49,469 nucleotides of DNA from Lysobacter_K sp038248955 (GCA_038248955.1 JBBRWW010000005.1:1-49469), one strand, 5' to 3'; counted from the first letter of the stretch, positions 38,901 to 46,067 are shown. Numbers and translations are program-made. Notes: generated by a model not told the origin, from the letters alone.

Positions 38901-40388
38901 GCCACCGGTGAACAGCTCCGCCAGCCCAGCGAACTGGCGCGGATCCTCATCCACCACGGCGTTGAACAGCGCCGCTGTCAGCCACGCCGTCGTGACGCCG
39001 TGCCGCTGGATGGATGCCGCCAGCCCCGCTCCCGTGGGCACTGCTTCGTCGTGTACCACCACGCATCCGCCATTGAGCAGTGCGCCCCACAACTCCAGCG
39101 TCGAGGCATCGAATCCCAGCGGCGCGGCGTGCAACAGCCGCGTATCGCGGCCCAGCGCGACATAGTCCACGCCGCACACGAGCCTCAGGATGGCCTGATG
39201 CTGGATCTCCACGCCCTTTGGCGTCCCGGTCGATCCGGAGGTGTACATCACGTAGGCGAGCGCATCGCCCGCTCCCACCATCGTGCTGCCGATCCGCGAC
39301 GCGCCTTCCGGCCCGTTCGCGACCGCGGCGACCCTGCAGATGGCCGCGGGCAGTGGCAGGTCCGCATCGACGTCATCCACCACGACGACGTCCGCCCGAA
39401 CGTCATCGAGCACGAACTTGAGCCGCTCCGGGGGATGCGACAGGTCCAATGGCAGGTAGGCTGCGCCCGCCTTCAGCACGCCAAGCACGGCGACGATCGC
39501 AGCGGCGGAACGCTCCATCGCCACCGCGACGATAGCGCCCGGTTGGACGCCCACTTCCTGCAACCTCAGCGCCAGCACGTCCGCGGCCTGCCCGAGTTGA
39601 CCGTAGGTCAGCGATGCCTTTGCACCCACGACGGCGATCGCATCGGGCGAAGCATGGCGCATGGCATCGAACCGGCCATGCACCGTATCGCCCGGCGATC
39701 GCGGCAGAGAGGTCGCATTCCATTCGACCAACTGGCGATGCCGTTCCTCCGGAGCCACCAGGTCCACGTCCTCGATCAAACGGCCAGTAGCGATTGTGGT
39801 GAGCACCGTTTGCAGGCAAGCGGCCAGCAAGGCCACCGATTCGGCAGTCAACGGCGAGCGGAACGCGACCTCGACGCCCGCCTGCGCCGTCGCGCAGAAC
39901 GTCCATGTCGAGACCGTGCCTGTCGAGACCGTGGCCGCGTCGTCGCGCGCGATGGCGTCCTGGGCAGTGTCATCCTGCTTCTGCGCCGTTGCCGCAACGC
40001 CATCCAATACTGCCCAGGCAACCGGCACCACGACGGCGGCGCTCGGCTGCAGGGCACGTGCCCACGTTGCGGACCAGGAGGCGAAGCAGCCCTGTCTGGG
40101 GACGTCGATCATCGCCTGGCCGATCGCCTCGGTGCCGATCCGAGTGACCCGGACGCGGTTGGCGCCTGTCAGGCGTGATTCGACCATCGCCAGCGCCGCC
40201 ATCAGAAGCAAGGGCGGCGACAGCCTCTGTTCTTTGATGACCTCGTCAAGGGCATCGGCGACCGCGGAGTCGAGCATGACAAGCTGCCGTCGCCATTGGC
40301 CGCCATCCGCTGCCGGGCGGCTGGGAAGCACGTCCAGCAATGCAACTTCCCCGGCAAGCGCCGCGTCGGTCGTAGCGGACAAGTTCAT
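32940..40388 (-). CDS. Hybrid NRPS/PKS: (partial C)-A-T-KS-AT-ACP-aminotransferase
   Basis: 2482 residues. Residues 1-240 resemble only the second half of a condensation domain and lack HHxxxDG. Then come adenylation (about 250-740, TSGSTGTPKG near 385), carrier (LGGNSLLA near 773), ketosynthase (about 850-1275, TGCSTSL near 1022, EAHGTATPLGDP, KSNVGH), acyltransferase (about 1370-1690, GHSVGE near 1463, HAFH implying malonyl-CoA), ACP (LGLDSLML near 1797), an Ala/Pro-rich linker, and a class III PLP aminotransferase (about 1965-2430, Lys in YGKVVGGG near 2266). The A-domain pocket read by eye is D-A-L-W-F-G-G-T-F-K, close to valine-type codes. With no ketoreductase, the beta-keto group would be left for transamination, as in microcystin/mycosubtilin-type systems. 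The start is uncertain: ATG 40388 begins the homologous part, ATG 40490 is also in frame. It heads a five-gene operon. Confidence 0.92.
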   Translation of the reverse strand: MNLSATTDAALAGEVALLDVLPSRPAADGGQWRRQLVMLDSAVADALDEVIKEQRLSPPLLLMAALAMVESRLTGANRVRVTRIGTEAIGQAMIDVPRQGCFASWSATWARALQPSAAVVVPVAWAVLDGVAATAQKQDDTAQDAIARDDAATVSTGTVSTWTFCATAQAGVEVAFRSPLTAESVALLAACLQTVLTTIATGRLIEDVDLVAPEERHRQLVEWNATSLPRSPGDTVHGRFDAMRHASPDAIAVVGAKASLTYGQLGQAADVLALRLQEVGVQPGAIVAVAMERSAAAIVAVLGVLKAGAAYLPLDLSHPPERLKFVLDDVRADVVVVDDVDADLPLPAAICRVAAVANGPEGASRIGSTMVGAGDALAYVMYTSGSTGTPKGVEIQHQAILRLVCGVDYVALGRDTRLLHAAPLGFDASTLELWGALLNGGCVVVHDEAVPTGAGLAASIQRHGVTTAWLTAALFNAVVDEDPRQFAGLAELFTGGEVLSVDHVRRMRRALPGVRLSNGYGPTECTTFTCTYVIPDDIPDGTLSIPIGRPIADTQLHVLNSRLEPIPVGIIGELYVGGLGLARGYHNRPELTAQRFIANPFGPPGTRLYRTGDQVRLRPDGVVEFIGRADTQVKIRGYRIELAEIEVVLARHPAVQACAVLACADPSGGKRLVAYHVAAGAPATAPALRGHLAAVLPDFMVPTRYVLLDALPVTANGKLDRSALPPPDDQRPELACAYEPAVTGTERRICAAFGALLEVDPVGRHDNFFELGGNSLLAMRLLEQLRSAGVSQRGASASDSGCKGAIAATVLFRNPTPATLASALEGDVVDAVDPARMAHVRAGVHRDTRDDPVAIVAMAGRFPGAGDVEAFWRNLCEGRDSITVFRDEELDPAISAGDRGDPAYVRARGVIDGVEDFDAAFFGISPREAELMDPQQRIFLELCWQCLERGGHVPDATPGPVGVYAGMYNATYFQRHVVAHPELIDKIGAFQVMLGNEKDYIATRVAHKLNLTGPAISVHTGCSTSLVAICQAVYALRAGQCDMALAGGVSVTCPPRSGYIYQEGAMLSPDGHTRTFDANAQGTVFSDGAAVVLLKRLSDAIADGNPVYALIRGCAVNNDGGNKASFTAPSSDGQAAVIAMAHDDAGINPRDISYVEAHGTATPLGDPIEIEALGKAFRRGSADIGFCRIGSVKSNVGHTVIAAGATGLIKTTLALAEGRIPASVHFDSPNPVIDFAGSPFVVNAEMSDWPRCGLPRLAGVSAFGVGGTNAHVILEEAPALPPSDGADGPQLLVLSARTPAALQQAAAELAQHLDTHAGTNLADVAWTLAVGRKAFAHRLAVVAESPADAATQLRSEESSAAAARGRPSRLSDVVFLFPGQGAQYAGMGRGLYAAEPEFRAAFDECADILGTELGFDLRERVFGDDPDALLPTSTMQPATFAIEYSLARLWMGRGIVPAAMIGHSVGEFVAAALAGVFTLHDALHLVARRGALMQAQPAGAMLSVRLALDALLPRLPAGVSLAAENAHANCVVSGPIDAIAALQAQLETDGVACRALRTSHAFHSSMMDPVVAPFLAEVAGVPRSAPRLPLVSTATGDWLDDDTACSPDYWARHLREPVRFATALGRVLDGPARVLLEVGPRATLSALSRQHPAVQKQQVAAVATLADSPMGEVANFRRAIGQLWCRGVDGDLAQLDRRAIRCRVLLPTYPFERRRYWIEAALPNDVIPQPVLAADAAVEPVMSQLASPLPPADAGSVSALAARKPRLIKQLREVIEDVAGFDLADADADANFIELGLDSLMLTQVALQLQKTFAVRITFRQLMCDGGSLDRLAGLLDAQMPAEACPAIAMSAVAAPSTNAPPAVAPSMVSASLAVPVLAPADRHAAGLGGDDALRAVIAQQMQLMAQQLALLAGQPIAAVPAPIAAVAPPAAPAATAVPVAATSTPSGDPATGALADDEAAIAHTKYDVAKAFGAIARIHNTNANTDLGGRQRARLDAFVRRYVERTRGSKDYTQAHRPHLADPRVVNGFRPLLKEITYQIVVDRSKGSRVWDIDGNEYIDVLNGFGMNLFGWQPDFVVDAVKRQIDRGYEIGPQHPLAGEVAKLVCDVTGFDRAGLCNTGSEAVMGTIRIARTVTGRNTLVIFSGSYHGIFDEVIVRGTKKLRSVPAAPGILRNTAENVLVLDYGTEETLSIIRERANDIAAVLVEPVQSRRPDFQPREFLQQLRTITRDSGALLIFDEVVTGFRSHPRGAQHVLGVDADLATYGKVVGGGFPIGVIAGKAAYMDALDGGQWQFGDDSIPTVGVTYFAGTFVRHPLALAAAKAVLEHIQAEGPDLQERLNGRTAAMAAELNTFCEEVGAPITVKHFASVWKTVFAEDHPLQDLLFAMMRSRGIHVLDNFPCFFTTAHSEADFAAIVKAFKDSVLELQAAEFIPRRRDAQRSTFDADRPPVPGARLGRDPDGKPAWFVANPDTPDKFLKVSA

Positions 40389-40611
40389 GGATCGGGCCGA
40401 CCGTTCGGGCGCGTGGCACGGGAAGCCGCGGTCGCGAGGTCGAATGGGGCGCATGGCGGGCGGGAGCGAGCGGCAACGAGGCATTGGCATGCGGCCACGC
40501 CTTCGCGCGTAGTGCGCTTTTGCCGGGCGCTGCGGTTTCCGCGCCGTGGCATCTGTCGCGTTGGAACGAATGCCCTCCTGTCCATCGCCCCCATCCTCTG
40601 CGCCCGTTCAT

Positions 40612-40628
40612 CTGGTAATGGCATTGCA
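40612..40628 (+). promoter_or_regulatory. Candidate sigma-54 promoter before J-domain gene
   Basis: CTGGTAATGGCATTGCA has GG-N10-GC spacing, a TTGCA -12 box that matches consensus exactly, and TGGT in place of TGGC at -24. It points toward the gene at 40722, about 94 bp away. The region 40389-40721 is divergent and should also hold the promoter of the megasynthase operon on the other strand, for which I see no clear element. Confidence 0.4.
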
Positions 40629-40721
40629 GGAGAACGGTCGACGGGCAGATTGGCGGCCAAGCGCGCCGGCATTTCATCGACACGCATAGCGCGCTACGAT
40701 GCCTGCGCTGGAGGAGCCGTG

Positions 40722-41156
40722 ATGGAACCGGATTTTTCGCTGCTGTATTCCGAGCTCGACCTCTCCCCGGATTGCAGCCTGGAAGATTTCAAGTGCGCCT
40801 ATCGCAGGCGCATCTCCGAATTGCACCCGGACCGCGCCGGTGGCGACCCGAGCTTGACGCAGGCCCGGATCGAGTTGCCGACGCTCATTGCCACCTACGT
40901 CGCGGTCAACCGGTTCCATAGCCGCTATGGACGCATGCCAGGGGCTTCGCCTCGTACTTCAATCGTGGCTGACGATGTTGCTGCAGGGGGCGAGCACCGT
41001 CCGATGTACATGACATCGCACGCAAACCTGCCGATAGCGATGCCGTCGAACGCGGCATCGGAGCGATCCACCCGACCCACGTGGCGATTCATGGTGCTGT
41101 TCTTCGCTTTGCTGGTGCTGCTGGCATCATGGGACTGGCTGACGCTCGCTTCGTAG
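40722..41156 (+). CDS. J-domain protein with C-terminal membrane anchor
   Basis: 144 residues with GGAGGAG 5 nt before ATG 40722. The N-terminus is a short J-domain (YSELDLSPDCSLEDFKCAYRRRISELHPDRAGGD) with the HPD signature needed to stimulate DnaK ATPase. A low-complexity middle follows, and a single hydrophobic helix near the C-terminus (about 120-140, WRFMVLFFALLVLLASWDWL) suggests a tail-anchored inner-membrane protein with the J-domain in the cytoplasm. No client-binding or zinc domain is seen. It is divergent from the megasynthase operon and convergent with the priming transferase. A role in assembling the membrane EPS machinery or the megasynthase is possible but is only inferred from position. 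Confidence 0.85.
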   Translation: MEPDFSLLYSELDLSPDCSLEDFKCAYRRRISELHPDRAGGDPSLTQARIELPTLIATYVAVNRFHSRYGRMPGASPRTSIVADDVAAGGEHRPMYMTSHANLPIAMPSNAASERSTRPTWRFMVLFFALLVLLASWDWLTLAS

Positions 41157-41206
41157 CCGTTCCGGGAAACTCCCCGCGTACGACCCCAACGACGACGCCG
41201 TCGGCG

Positions 41207-42601
41207 TCAGCGCGCGCCGCGGCGGAAAAGCACCACTTCCACCGTCTGGAGCAGGATCATCAGGTCGAAGACCAGCCCCTGGTTCTTGACGTAGAACAGG
41301 TCGAACGTGAGTTTCTCCTCGGCGTCGCGTACCGAGGCCCCGTACGGGTAGCGCAGTTGCGCCCAACCGGTCAGCCCGGGCTTCACGCAATGGCGGACGT
41401 TGTAGTAGCGAACCTCCTGGTTGAGCATGTCAACGAAGTGCGGACGCTCGGGGCGCGGCCCCACAAAGCTCATGTCACCGCGCAACACGTTGAATAATTG
41501 CGGCAGTTCGTCCAGGCGCGTCATGCGTATGAAACGCCCGACGCGGGTGCTGCGGTCGTCGCTCTGGCTGGCCCAGCGTGCGACGCCATCACCTTCGGCG
41601 TCCACGCGCATGCTGCGGAACTTCACCAGTTCGAAAAGCTGGCCATTCTCGCCGACGCGAACCTGTCGGTAGAGTATCGGCCTGCCGGACTCCATCCAGA
41701 CGCACAACGCCACTGCCAGCATGAACGGCCAAGCCACGAACAGCAGCGCACACGCGGCGAGCAGATCGAAGAATCGCTTGTTGAGCCGACGCGGCATCGA
41801 GTGGTCGAATCCACCGGAAAAGGCGAGCCACGAAGGGTCGGCCACGCTCAATTTGACCATGCCCGCCTCGCGCTCGAAGAACGTCGAGAGATCGCACATC
41901 GCGATCCCGCGCTGCGCGCACCGCAGCATTTCGTCCATGGGTAGGCCGCCACGACGCTCGTCGGGTGCCACCACGACCTCGTCAACACGAAGCGAAAGCG
42001 CCAATTCCGACAGAGGCGCGTCCGTGCAGACCTGTAGCGCCTGGGGAACCAGCGACGACTGGTCAGCCACGGGCAGGTAGCCCACCACGACGAACGACTG
42101 GCGGTCAGAGCTGCGGCGAAGGCTGCTGTTGATCAGGTTGGCATTCTTGCCGGCACCGTAAACGAGCACCCGTCGCTTGAATGCCTCCCCACGCAGGACG
42201 CGCTGGGAAAACGAACGGATCGCGATGATTCCCGCGAACGCCAGGGTCAGCGACAGCGCGAACACGCTGCGACCGATGTAGACCGGCGGAACCAGGTAAT
42301 ACAACACCAGCAAGCCGATGCCACCGAACGCAAACGCCAGCAGCAGACGCAGCATGAAGTCGACGCGGGTGTGTCGTACGTGGACCTGGTACAGGCCGAA
42401 GGCGGCCATCGCGACGGTGACGAAGACGGCCACCAGCACCATGCGGACCGGCGCATTGCTGAGGAAAAGCGCGTACCCGTCGGGATCATTGAAGAACCGC
42501 AGCGAGGCAGCGATGAGTCCCGCCAGCACGATGATGACCAACTCGGTCAACCACAACACCCGGATTGCGCGGGCCGTGCGACTGGCAATGGATGACTTCA
42601 T
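41207..42601 (-). CDS. Priming sugar-1-phosphate transferase (EpsB_2/WcaJ-like, exosortase-A type)
   Basis: 464 residues. Four N-terminal membrane helices (about 15-150) are followed by a nucleotide-binding CoA_binding_3-like domain (KRRVLVYGAGKNANLI), one further helix (about 280-305), and the catalytic bacterial sugar transferase domain with KRFFDLLAA, YRQVRVGENGQLFELVKFRSM, TRLDELPQLFNVLRGDMSFVGPRPERP and KPGLTGWAQL. The C-terminus (LMILLQTVEVVLFRRGAR) is characteristic of the PEP-CTERM/exosortase subfamily. It transfers a sugar phosphate from UDP-sugar to undecaprenyl phosphate, starting each repeat unit. ATG 42601 has AGGAG 7 nt upstream; an upstream in-frame start at 42685 adds a low-complexity tail and is not used. 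Confidence 0.92.
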   Translation of the reverse strand: MKSSIASRTARAIRVLWLTELVIIVLAGLIAASLRFFNDPDGYALFLSNAPVRMVLVAVFVTVAMAAFGLYQVHVRHTRVDFMLRLLLAFAFGGIGLLVLYYLVPPVYIGRSVFALSLTLAFAGIIAIRSFSQRVLRGEAFKRRVLVYGAGKNANLINSSLRRSSDRQSFVVVGYLPVADQSSLVPQALQVCTDAPLSELALSLRVDEVVVAPDERRGGLPMDEMLRCAQRGIAMCDLSTFFEREAGMVKLSVADPSWLAFSGGFDHSMPRRLNKRFFDLLAACALLFVAWPFMLAVALCVWMESGRPILYRQVRVGENGQLFELVKFRSMRVDAEGDGVARWASQSDDRSTRVGRFIRMTRLDELPQLFNVLRGDMSFVGPRPERPHFVDMLNQEVRYYNVRHCVKPGLTGWAQLRYPYGASVRDAEEKLTFDLFYVKNQGLVFDLMILLQTVEVVLFRRGAR

Positions 42602-42745
42602 GGGGTTGCTCCTGACCGGCGTCGGCGGCGTGGCCGTCCTTCCGTGCAAAAAACGAAAATTTCCCGTGTTCGTATGTCCCACCAACGCGAGCTGGCACCC
42701 GGCCCGGCCGGTTGCTCCCGGAAATGGCGACGCGGCCCGCGCCCG

Positions 42746-43459
42746 CTAGCCCACGGGTCCGTTGCGCTTGCTGTCGGTCCCGGTGTCGCACCCCGGCCAC
42801 AGCCAGCGGCAGTCGATGGCGACCCCGCGCGCGCCAGCGACGGCAGCGAGGCATGCATTGCCTGCATCGAGCATCTGGACCTGCACCGTATCGGGGAACA
42901 GCCCCGGCAACGACAGTGCGGCGTGCTCCGGCGCGGCAAAGGACTCTATCGGCACCGCCAGCCCGATCCCCGCGGCCTTCAGCACAGATTCCTTGCGCAC
43001 CCAAAGTGCCAACATCGCCGCGGCGCGCGTGGTCTCGTCCAGGCCAGCCAATTCATCCGCTTCGCTGGGGTGGCACACGCAACCCGCAATTTCCGCCATG
43101 ACCGCGGAGCGACCCACAGGCTCGATGTCGACCCCGACCGGCCCCGACGTCGTGACCGCCAGCGCGATCAATCCCTCGGAATGGCTGAGGCTGGTGTAGG
43201 CGATGTCGCCGGCAAGGCGAGGGCATCCAAGCTCGTCGCGATACAGCTGCACCTCACTGGGGTCCTGGTCGGCGACATGACCCAGGAGCAGGCGGTGCAG
43301 CGCGTAGGCAAGCGTCAGCGCGTTGCGGTCGAGCATGCTGCGCCGCCTCCGCACCCGCTCGGCTTCGGCCGGATCGAGCAACCGCGATGCTTCCGCCAGC
43401 CAAGGCTGCCAGTCGCCGAGCTCGAGTAGCACCACCGTGATGGCCGGGGACAACCCCAT
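42746..43459 (-). CDS. Sfp-type 4'-phosphopantetheinyl transferase
   Basis: 237 residues. It shows the family motifs LSHSEGLIALAV, VGVDIEPVG (metal-binding Asp and Glu) and WVRKESVLKAAGIGL (the WxxKEAxxK element). It transfers the phosphopantetheine arm from CoA to a carrier-domain serine, turning apo carriers into active ones. Four carriers occur in the two neighbouring megasynthases, so they are the likely clients. ATG 43459 gives the usual Sfp length and starts just before the fold (SPAITVVLLELGDW); an in-frame ATG at 43555 has a GGGGAGG touching the start codon and is less likely. It lies behind the priming transferase gene in reverse order on the minus strand, with a 144-bp gap, and upstream of it is a small tandem repeat. 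Confidence 0.93.
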   Translation of the reverse strand: MGLSPAITVVLLELGDWQPWLAEASRLLDPAEAERVRRRRSMLDRNALTLAYALHRLLLGHVADQDPSEVQLYRDELGCPRLAGDIAYTSLSHSEGLIALAVTTSGPVGVDIEPVGRSAVMAEIAGCVCHPSEADELAGLDETTRAAAMLALWVRKESVLKAAGIGLAVPIESFAAPEHAALSLPGLFPDTVQVQMLDAGNACLAAVAGARGVAIDCRWLWPGCDTGTDSKRNGPVG

Positions 43460-43578
43460 TGGCCTGCAACTGGCGACGACGGCGTTGGCGAAAGTGCGGT
43501 CGATGCGCGGCCTACAAGCGGTTGGATCGACGCGTCGACGATTCGATTCAAACATCCTCCCCCCGGTAGTGCCCTGCC

Positions 43579-43625
43579 AATCAAGGCCGCACCAATCAAT
43601 ACCGCCGGCAATCAATACCGCCGGC
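43579..43625. repeat. 15-16-bp tandem repeats in a divergent gap
   Basis: Two perfect copies of AATCAATACCGCCGGC (43594-43609 and 43610-43625) follow a degenerate copy (43579-43593). They sit in the 316-bp noncoding gap 43460-43775 between the PPTase (minus) and the methyltransferase leader (plus), where they could be regulator-binding sites. Nothing else is recognised in that gap. Confidence 0.8.
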
Positions 43626-43775
43626 TCCCCAGGATGGGGTGTCAGGAACCTTCAACGCCGGCACCGGGAAAACCTGGCCAGTCGGCGCCCGCTCGGCGAC
43701 CGACCACCGACCAGGAGACTGCGTTGGCCTTGCATCGATTCAATCGCCGTTGTCAGGGCTAGAGGGAGAACCAAC

Positions 43776-43811
43776 ATGGCCGGAACTTCCAGTCGGAAAT
43801 CGGGGGAGTGA
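43776..43811 (+). CDS. 11-codon leader ORF coupled to methyltransferase
   Basis: ATG 43776 has a good AGGGAGA site 7 nt upstream and codes MAGTSSRKSGE, then TGA whose last A is the first base of the methyltransferase ATG (TGATG). The methyltransferase itself has only a GGGGGAG 2 nt from its ATG, too close to work well alone. The short frame may therefore deliver ribosomes by coupling. No peptide function is suggested. Confidence 0.5.
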   Translation: MAGTSSRKSGE

Positions 43812-44728
43812 TGCAGCACAGCGGCACGGGCGACGCGAGGACCAAGTTGCGGCGCATCGCCATCGAGGCCGGGCAACTGCCGGGATTGAGGCTGCTCGCC
43901 GAACCGCTCTATCGCCGCATGTTCCAGCGGCCGTACCAACCCGAAGCCCACTACTACGGCGTATACGACAGCTACCAGCAGGCGCTGGCCGACGCGCCGC
44001 CGACGTTGCCGACCACCTACGACGTCGAAGCTTCCGGCCGCATGTACCGCAGCCACCTCGACAACATCCGCGAGAGCGACTATCCGGTGCTTTATTGGTT
44101 GTCGCGCTTGCTGTCGGCGGGCGGCCGCCAGGTGTTCGACCTGGGGGGGCACATCGGGCTCAGCTACTACGGCTTTCGTCGGTACCTGGACTACCCGCGC
44201 GACCTCCGCTGGCGGGTTCACGACGTTCCCGCCGTCGTATCGGCCGGTCGCGACTGGGCGGTCACGCATGATCCCGAAAGCCGGCTGGCGTTCACCGATT
44301 CGCGCCACGACACGGACGGCGCCGATATTTTCTTCACGAGCGGTGCTTTGCAGTACCTGGACTACACGCTCCCCGAGCTGCTGCAGCAACTCGAGAAACG
44401 GCCGACCCACGTACTGATCAACACGGTGCCCATGCACCCGTCACGCGGCTACTTCACCCTGCAGAACATCGGCTTCGCTATCTGCCCGTACCGGATTGCG
44501 GCGGTTCCGGAATTCATTGCCGGCATGGAAGCACTCGGTTACAACCTCATCGACCTGTGGCAGTCGTTCGAACGCCACCTGGAAGTGCCCTTCGCGCCGC
44601 AGTGCGACATTGACTGCTACCACGGTTTCTATTTCCGCAGCGAGTCGGATGCCGCGCAAACCCCGTCGGCGCAGCTGGGAGAACCGTCTGGGCGGTTGGC
44701 CGAAGCCACGGATTCCGCTGGCGCCTAG
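43811..44728 (+). CDS. Putative SAM-dependent methyltransferase, TIGR04325/LIC12133-like
   Basis: 305 residues. The SAM-binding motif I is VFDLGGHIGLSYYGF, followed by WRVHDVPAVVSAG (acidic/His motif II), FTDSRH and FFTSGALQYLDY, the pattern of the TIGR04325 family found in surface-polysaccharide loci. Substrate is unknown; O- or N-methylation of a sugar or of the megasynthase product are both open. It could start at GTG 43808 or ATG 43811; I use ATG because it overlaps the leader ORF stop. The acyltransferase follows 29 nt later, so the two probably form a unit. Confidence 0.82.
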   Translation: MQHSGTGDARTKLRRIAIEAGQLPGLRLLAEPLYRRMFQRPYQPEAHYYGVYDSYQQALADAPPTLPTTYDVEASGRMYRSHLDNIRESDYPVLYWLSRLLSAGGRQVFDLGGHIGLSYYGFRRYLDYPRDLRWRVHDVPAVVSAGRDWAVTHDPESRLAFTDSRHDTDGADIFFTSGALQYLDYTLPELLQQLEKRPTHVLINTVPMHPSRGYFTLQNIGFAICPYRIAAVPEFIAGMEALGYNLIDLWQSFERHLEVPFAPQCDIDCYHGFYFRSESDAAQTPSAQLGEPSGRLAEATDSAGA

Positions 44729-44757
44729 CGGTCGCCCGTTCGCGGTGGGACACGCAC

Positions 44758-45879
44758 ATGCAGAAAAAACGCGTCAACGAGCTCGACCTGCTGCGGTTCC
44801 TTGCCGCATTGGTGGTGGTGTTCTTCCACTATGCGTTTCGCGGCTACGCGGCGGACGGCCGGTCGATCATGGCGTACCCGTTGCTGGCGCCGATCGCCAA
44901 GTACGGCTATCTCGGCGTCGAACTGTTCTTCCTGATCAGCGGATTCGTCATTCTGATGACCGCATCGCGTGGCAGCCTCAAGGGTTTTGCGATCTCGCGA
45001 TTCGTTCGGCTGTATCCGGCGTTCTGGGCCTGCTGCACGATCACTTTCGTGGCGATCGTGGTGATGGGAGGCAGCCGCTATTCGGCAACGCCAGGGCAAT
45101 ACCTGGCCAACATGACGATGCTGAGCGGCTTCGTCGGCATACCGTCCATCGATGGCGTGTATTGGTCGCTGTTCATTGAACTGCAGTTCTACGCCATGGT
45201 GGCGGCACTACTGGTACTGGGCAGGATCCATCAGGCACAGCGGTTCCTGGTGCTGTGGCTGCTCATGACGGTGGCGCTGGAGATCTACCCGGTCGAAAAG
45301 CTGCGCCTGCTGTTCATCACCGCGTACGCGCCCTACTTCATTGCCGGGGCCACCGCATTCCTGGCCTGGTCTGAGGGCATCTCCGCGACCCGGATCGTGG
45401 TGTTCCTTGCCTGCGCAGTGATCGCGCTGCATCAAACGCTGGCGGGATTGCCGGCTTTCGAAACGTATTACGGCACCAGCATGAATCCGCTCGTGGTCGC
45501 CGCCATCATCGTCGCGTTCTTCGCGGTGATCGGTGCCGTGGCGATGGAGCGCACCGGAGCGTTGGGGCGGCAACGCTGGCTGGTGGCGGGCGCGATGACG
45601 TACCCGCTGTATCTCATCCACCAGTACGTGGGTTTCATGATCTTCAACGTGGGATACCCGGCCATCAACCGGCATGTGCTGCTGTGGGGAACCGTGATCC
45701 TGATGCTGGCGATCGCGTATGCCGTGCACGTGCTGGTCGAACGCAAATTCTCGCCCCGGCTGAAGGTGTTGGCTGAGCACCTGTGGGACGCTTCCGCAAC
45801 CCAATGGGTGCGCCTGCACTCATCTGTCCGGGACCGGCTCCCTCGCGACAAGGCCGCACCCAACCGACCTGCCGAGTGA
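44758..45879 (+). CDS. Acyltransferase-3 family membrane protein
   Basis: 373 residues with about ten membrane segments. The N-terminus has ELDLLRFLAALVVVFFHYAFRGY with the catalytic-type His, YLGVELFFLISGFVI, the RFVRLYPAFW Arg motif, and GVYWSLFIELQFY (the E-x-Q/F-Y motif). These are the acyltransferase-3 hallmarks. It has no SGNH domain, in contrast to the protein at 2010, so it is a second, distinct glycan-acylating enzyme. It may O-acylate EPS sugars at the periplasmic face. A GGTGGGA lies upstream of ATG 44758. It converges with the cyclic-di-GMP gene. Confidence 0.9.
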   Translation: MQKKRVNELDLLRFLAALVVVFFHYAFRGYAADGRSIMAYPLLAPIAKYGYLGVELFFLISGFVILMTASRGSLKGFAISRFVRLYPAFWACCTITFVAIVVMGGSRYSATPGQYLANMTMLSGFVGIPSIDGVYWSLFIELQFYAMVAALLVLGRIHQAQRFLVLWLLMTVALEIYPVEKLRLLFITAYAPYFIAGATAFLAWSEGISATRIVVFLACAVIALHQTLAGLPAFETYYGTSMNPLVVAAIIVAFFAVIGAVAMERTGALGRQRWLVAGAMTYPLYLIHQYVGFMIFNVGYPAINRHVLLWGTVILMLAIAYAVHVLVERKFSPRLKVLAEHLWDASATQWVRLHSSVRDRLPRDKAAPNRPAE

Positions 45880-46067
45880 TTGGCGTCGAGGCGGCAACCG
45901 GTCGCCAGGGTCTGATGTCATGCATTCGCCGTCATCCGTGTGACGCCGCTGAAGCCACGATAGCCTCGAGCATTGGTTGGCCGCTCAGCGCCCCACGCCC
46001 CGCCGGCACCAGGCACTCCCAGCGCAATCGACAGCCGCGAAACCACGCGATGTGAGAAATCAGCGCG

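Noticed and set aside
37269..40178. 969-codon open frame on the plus strand
   Set aside because: It is the complement of the A, T and KS domains of the NRPS/PKS and has shadow-like composition.
41196..41206. Hairpin between the J-domain and priming transferase genes as a terminator
   Set aside because: The GACGCC/GGCGTC stem is only 6 bp and has no T-run.
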